Positions 62,237-64,000 of a stretch of DNA of 64,000 nt are shown in pieces. The stretch is taken from the NCBI GenBank assembly GCA_040217795.1, contig JBEHWK010000001.1, positions 61,092 through 125,091 of the forward strand, written 5' to 3'. The DNA comes from Clostridium_T sp040217795. GTDB lineage: Bacteria > Bacillota > Clostridia > Clostridiales > Clostridiaceae. Below the pieces are notes generated by a model. The model was given only the letters and a program-made list of their open reading frames with translations, searched no databases and had not been told where the DNA came from. The stretch's first letter is position 1. Each line of letters opens with the position of its first letter. Position numbers and translations under genes: made by a program.

Positions 62237-62923
62237 TTAATGTTCTGCTGTAATTTTTGTATTTATCATTGTAAGCATCATAAAAATAAATGCTTGGATC
62301 AACCCATCAAACAAATCAAAATATCCATGTAAAAATACCGGAATACCAATCTTTGTAAGTCCAAATAAAAAGCTTCCAAGTGCCATGTAAACCAGCTCAA
62401 GTAAAACTGTTCCTGCAAGAATGTTACCAAAAAGTCTCAGTGAAAGAGATACTGGCAACATCAGCCTTTCCACGATGTTTATAGGCAGCATTACAGGGAA
62501 TGGTTCTAAAAGTCCTCCCAGATAATGTTTAGTTCCAACTTTTCTCAGAGCATTTACATTTACAACTATAAAAGACATAATCGCAAATGCAATTGTAACA
62601 CTGTAGTTTGAAGTTGGCGGCGCTACTCCTACAAGTCCTGTAAGATTCATGATTAATATGAAAGCACCCAGAGTTCCTATGAATGGCACAAAATTTTGAT
62701 ATCCATCCCCCATATTGTCTTTTACCAGACCATTTAAGGCACCGTATATCATTTCAGCCACTGCTTGTTTTTTACTTGGCTTTTTCTTTAAACCATTGGT
62801 AACCCAAATAGCTGCTGCGATTATCAACAGCATTACTATCCATTCAATAAACAGCTGAATAGTAATGTCTAACTTAAAGTTTCCCAAATAAAAAGAAAAC
62901 AGTGGTTCCACAGGTTCCATCAT
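62237..62923 (-). CDS. atpB: ATP synthase a subunit
   Basis: The protein of about 228 residues has five to six membrane spans and the essential Arg in LSLRLFGNILAGTVLLEL. It forms the half-channels against the c ring. AAAGGGAG is eight bases before ATG 62923; a GTG three codons earlier is in the site. The start is one base after the stop of atpI. Confidence 0.95.
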   Translation of the reverse strand: MMEPVEPLFSFYLGNFKLDITIQLFIEWIVMLLIIAAAIWVTNGLKKKPSKKQAVAEMIYGALNGLVKDNMGDGYQNFVPFIGTLGAFILIMNLTGLVGVAPPTSNYSVTIAFAIMSFIVVNVNALRKVGTKHYLGGLLEPFPVMLPINIVERLMLPVSLSLRLFGNILAGTVLLELVYMALGSFLFGLTKIGIPVFLHGYFDLFDGLIQAFIFMMLTMINTKITAEH

Positions 62924-62924
62924 T

Positions 62925-63284
62925 TTATTCACTCCCTTTCTTTATAAAGATCCAGTAAATTATCAAACATATATGATGGGTAAAATACCCGCCAATATAC
63001 GCTGAAAGCAAAATAAATTCACCAGCAAATGCCAAACCAATCAAGGCTATAATGAATATTCTTAAAGCATATGCTATTCCATAGAATAAACTGTTTTTAA
63101 CCAGAAGCTTCGACACAAAATAACCACTAACAACAAAATTAATCACACTAACTGCGGATCCCAGTAAATATACCAGTGCAACCTTGCTACTTACAAAAAT
63201 AAATAGGTTTAATGTGATTAAACTCATGACCATAATATCTAATTTGGAGTTTTTTACAATTAACTCCTTTAATGATTTTTCCAT
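62925..63284 (-). CDS. atpI: ATP synthase subunit I
   Basis: The 119-residue protein has four predicted membrane spans (about 15-32, 35-52, 68-88, 95-113). As first gene before atpB, it fits AtpI, which helps assembly of the c ring or cation handling. The sequence alone is weakly conserved, so the call rests on position and topology. GGAGCC is the ribosome binding site. Confidence 0.85.
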   Translation of the reverse strand: MEKSLKELIVKNSKLDIMVMSLITLNLFIFVSSKVALVYLLGSAVSVINFVVSGYFVSKLLVKNSLFYGIAYALRIFIIALIGLAFAGEFILLSAYIGGYFTHHICLIIYWIFIKKGSE

Positions 63285-64000
63285 ACTTTCGGCTCCTTAG
63301 TACAATTCCTTTGATTATTATATAACCGAGTATTAAATTAACAAAACCTCATATCCATTCAAAAATATCATTATTATGCTAAAAACCCTCAAAAATCAAA
63401 TTTAATTCCCTAAATATGCCCATAGCTTCTAGATTCTTTGTTTATCATAATTAAAAACAGTTTTTTTGCACGCTATTCATTTGTCGGAAAATTCAAATAT
63501 TAACCCTGTAATCACTTCCTAAAATGATAACATTTTCAAAAACTTATTTATTGATACTTTATCAATAATAAGAGGTCTGCCTTGACTTTTTGTTAATAAT
63601 TCTGATTCAGAATTACTTGTTAGATATTTTATCCATAAATAACCTTGCATACTCTCTTAAGACAAAATTCACAAAAATATTTTCTTTCTCATGGTTCTTA
63701 TGCTTATCGCTATTATTATTAACTTAAATCCTTCTTAAAATCCTCTATTTTTGCATTAATTCGTGATATTTCAAGTTTTTCTTTGTTCTTTATTACATTA
63801 TACTCCTTAAACTTCCAAATTAAAATATAGAAGTTTTAAACAGCAGGCATTATGTGTTCATCTGTATTCTGCAGACAAATTTCTATATGTTTTTCAATAT
63901 AAAAGCACATCTGTTGCACAATATTTCATAAAACAGCATGTTTTATTAGTGCATTAATCACATTTCGCAAGAATTCTTTCACACAGAAATATCTTTATTA
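63285..64000. other. Gene-free region upstream of the ATP synthase operon
   Basis: The AT-rich 716 bases contain the probable atp promoter at the left end. I see no credible gene, RNA or repeat in the rest. The minus strand has a short open frame near 63722-63830 without start signal. Confidence 0.6.
63317..63344 (-). promoter_or_regulatory. Promoter of the ATP synthase operon
   Basis: TTGTTA and TATAAT with a 16-base spacer on the minus strand, about 33 bases before the atpI start. Confidence 0.6.

Noticed and set aside
63722..63830. Short lysine-rich open frame on the minus strand
   Set aside because: No ATG/GTG/TTG with a ribosome binding site in frame; about 35 codons in AT-rich DNA is expected by chance.

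Overview
The window looks like a chromosomal segment of a strictly anaerobic, spore-forming, low-GC Firmicute of the Clostridium type. The evidence is AT-rich intergenic DNA, strong AGGAGG-type ribosome binding sites, many TTG/GTG starts, sporulation genes (yyaC, spoIID, spoIIQ, spoIIID), reverse rubrerythrins and an electron-bifurcating type lactate oxidation operon. The species cannot be fixed from the sequence alone. No phage, complete insertion sequence or CRISPR array is present. Nearly all genes lie on the minus strand.

Layout. 1-3.5 kb: a Bce-type peptide sensing and detoxification module (response regulator, intramembrane-sensing kinase, ABC ATPase, permease cut by the window edge) with a BceR-like operator. 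3.8-9.1 kb: a small accessory patch with a Tyr/Pro-rich protein, two almost identical reverse rubrerythrins with matching promoter/operator regions, a DNA alkylation repair protein, an autoregulated ECF sigma/anti-sigma pair, a miniaturised group IIC intron relic behind a terminator, and a YccF protein. 9.2-12 kb: T-box leader and leuS. 12-14.3 kb: aroD operon with a candidate small ORF, and a HesB-like gene. 14.4-17.7 kb: a three-gene MoxR-type AAA ATPase / VWA-metallopeptidase-like / repeat-protein operon. 17.8-21.1 kb: a small alarmone synthetase, about 1 kb of noncoding DNA holding an 81-bp-period repeat array, a SPOR protein and an NlpC/P60 hydrolase. 21.4-25.8 kb: pepD, pyk, S1 protein. 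26-28 kb: a PspA operon. 28-31.9 kb: DUF218 protein, FMN-riboswitch-controlled ribU, tex. 32-38 kb: lactate utilisation operon (lctP interrupted by an in-frame amber codon, etfB, ferredoxin-fused etfA, glcD-type dehydrogenase) under a GntR/FCD regulator with twin operators.

38-47 kb: prfB with its programmed frameshift, secA, hpf, a raiA-type structured RNA, comFC, a degenerate comFA-like gene, recD2. 47-49.1 kb: SAM-I riboswitch with metK, then a five-tRNA operon containing a duplicated Thr-Tyr pair. 49.3-56.5 kb: an unknown membrane-anchored protein, yyaC, then mbl, spoIIID, spoIIQ, spoIID, murA and ywmB, in the order known from Bacillus subtilis next to the ATP synthase genes. 56.6-63.3 kb: complete F1Fo ATP synthase operon atpIBEFHAGDC, followed by about 0.7 kb with no gene seen.

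The best candidates for something undescribed are the 81-bp hierarchical repeat array at about 18.93-19.48 kb, the MoxR/VWA/repeat-protein operon, and a dispersed element ending in GGAACCCTATA that overlaps a possible 35-residue ORF upstream of aroD.
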